Assembly: GCF_008831285.2 (NCBI RefSeq)
Contig: NC_045139.1
Location: 15,482,354 to 15,546,353, forward strand
Length of the DNA stretch: 64,000 nt
Origin: Nymphaea colorata
Lineage: Eukaryota > Streptophyta > Magnoliopsida > Nymphaeales > Nymphaeaceae
Direction: 5' to 3'
Shown here: piece by piece, positions 63,261-64,000 of the stretch
Layout: the number at the start of each line of letters is the position of its first letter
How positions within the stretch are numbered: position 1 is the stretch's first letter
Position numbers and translations under genes: made by a program
Notes under the pieces: generated by a model
The model's input: the letters and a program-made list of their open reading frames with translations, nothing else
Told to the model about the DNA's origin: nothing
Databases searched by the model: none

Positions 63261-63869
63261 ATGGCGCTCAGATCTAGCCTTGCCTTGGTGATTTTGCTGC
63301 TCGTTCTGCAGCAACTGGAGTTGTACAAAGGTGGTTAAGATATTCGACTTCTAGGTTTGGATGATAACCTCCTCTACACTAACTGAGTGACTGTTGCAGG
63401 TGAACTGCAGACGGCCGAGGTATATGAAATAGACTATAAAGGGCCTGAAACCCATGCTTTCTTACCTCCTCCAGGCCACTCTCGCTTTGCCCCTTCAACA
63501 GGTTCAATAGTTAGTTAACTGCTTTTGGAATTGCTCGTTGTTTGACATAATAAGAATACTGAAATCATCGATGCATTCTGAGAAGTGACTGCTGTTCATG
63601 CAATCAGTCATGCTTTGGCCAGCTTATGACAGTCCTGAAATTATTGGAAAGTAGTAGACATTGAACGCGGTCGTCAAGCAAAGCAATTATGCTAGGGCTC
63701 AAAAGCACCTAAATTTCAAAGAAAAGGGTGCTTCAGATTTGGTTGCTTTTGAGTTATTGATTGCTATTTTTTTCTGTCACTGCTCATGAAAATATCGTTT
63801 AACTCCGTGCTATCTTTTCTTGAAGGGAACAAAAGCAAGAAGCCAAAAGTGTCGAAGGCTTTGGCCAAC
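63261..63869 (+). CDS. Small secreted protein, 3' end probably outside window
   Basis: Exons 63261-63330, 63400-63501 and 63826-63869 join in frame with GT..AG borders. The product starts with a hydrophobic signal peptide (MALRSSLALVILLLVLQQLE), then reads GELQTAEVYEIDYKGPETH, LPPPGHSRFAPSTG and a Lys-rich stretch (NKSKKPKVSK). The core EIDYKGPETH..LPPP resembles small secreted plant proteins I remember with (E/D)IDYxGPETHxxxPPP; their role is unknown to me, possibly peptide precursors. A donor follows at 63870 and the window ends before a stop, so the gene is likely partial. Alternatively exon 2 reads on to a stop at 63517. Confidence 0.6.
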
Positions 63870-64000
63870 GTAAGCTCCCTTGCCCACTATGCATGTTTCA
63901 TCATCTCTGTAGTTACTAGAGTCCTGATGACTGCTCTAAATTAGCCACACAGACCTTGAATCACACAGAACCAGCTTACTTGATAGTCACTACCAAGCCT

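Overview
The window is nuclear DNA from a flowering plant. The protein-coding genes have short exons with GT..AG introns, and all recognised products belong to plant families: ferric reductase FRO, fasciclin-like AGP, class III peroxidase, MLO and plant-type EF1A. The spacers are AT-rich and hold microsatellites, small transposon remnants and Ty1/copia fossils. I cannot name the species. No CRISPR array, rRNA, convincing tRNA or bacterial-type operon was seen.

Layout from left to right: (1) 1-3.2 kb, a spacer with a copia gag-side fossil. (2) 3.2-8.6 kb, minus strand, a nine-exon ferric-chelate reductase of the FRO6/7 type. (3) 12.1-12.9 kb, minus, an intronless fasciclin-like arabinogalactan protein. 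(4) 15.2-18.7 kb, plus, an ELL-associated-factor-like elongation protein. It converges on (5) 20.5-25.3 kb, minus, a UBC19/20-type (E2-C) ubiquitin-conjugating enzyme whose 3.9-kb intron holds an EF1A pseudogene fragment. (6) 30.5-32.0 kb, plus, an intact EF1A gene with a probable leader intron. (7) 34.2-37.7 kb, plus, ribosomal protein eS24, with a hAT-like MITE in intron 3. (8) 41.1-46.5 kb, plus, a 15-exon MLO gene with a tandemly duplicated upstream segment and a GC-AG intron. (9) 48.4-50.8 and 56.8-58.7 kb, plus, two tandem class III peroxidases (PRX21/42 type) separated by a minisatellite and a copia pol fossil. (10) 59-63 kb, repeats and unassigned protein-like segments. (11) 63.3 kb to the edge, a small secreted protein gene that is probably incomplete here.

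These genes do not form a pathway cluster. EF1A and eS24 are both translation genes and both carry telo-box motifs upstream, so they may share growth-linked control. FRO, MLO and the peroxidases all relate to membrane or apoplast redox and defence, but nothing in the sequence shows joint regulation. The exon chains of the eight complete spliced genes close in frame to a stop codon, and the intronless FLA gene is a single complete frame, so these nine models are firm. The most notable structures are the MITE with an exact 8-bp target duplication, the duplicated MLO upstream block, the paired peroxidases with TA arrays in the same intron, overlapping uORFs in front of the EAF gene, and several protein-like segments I could not name.
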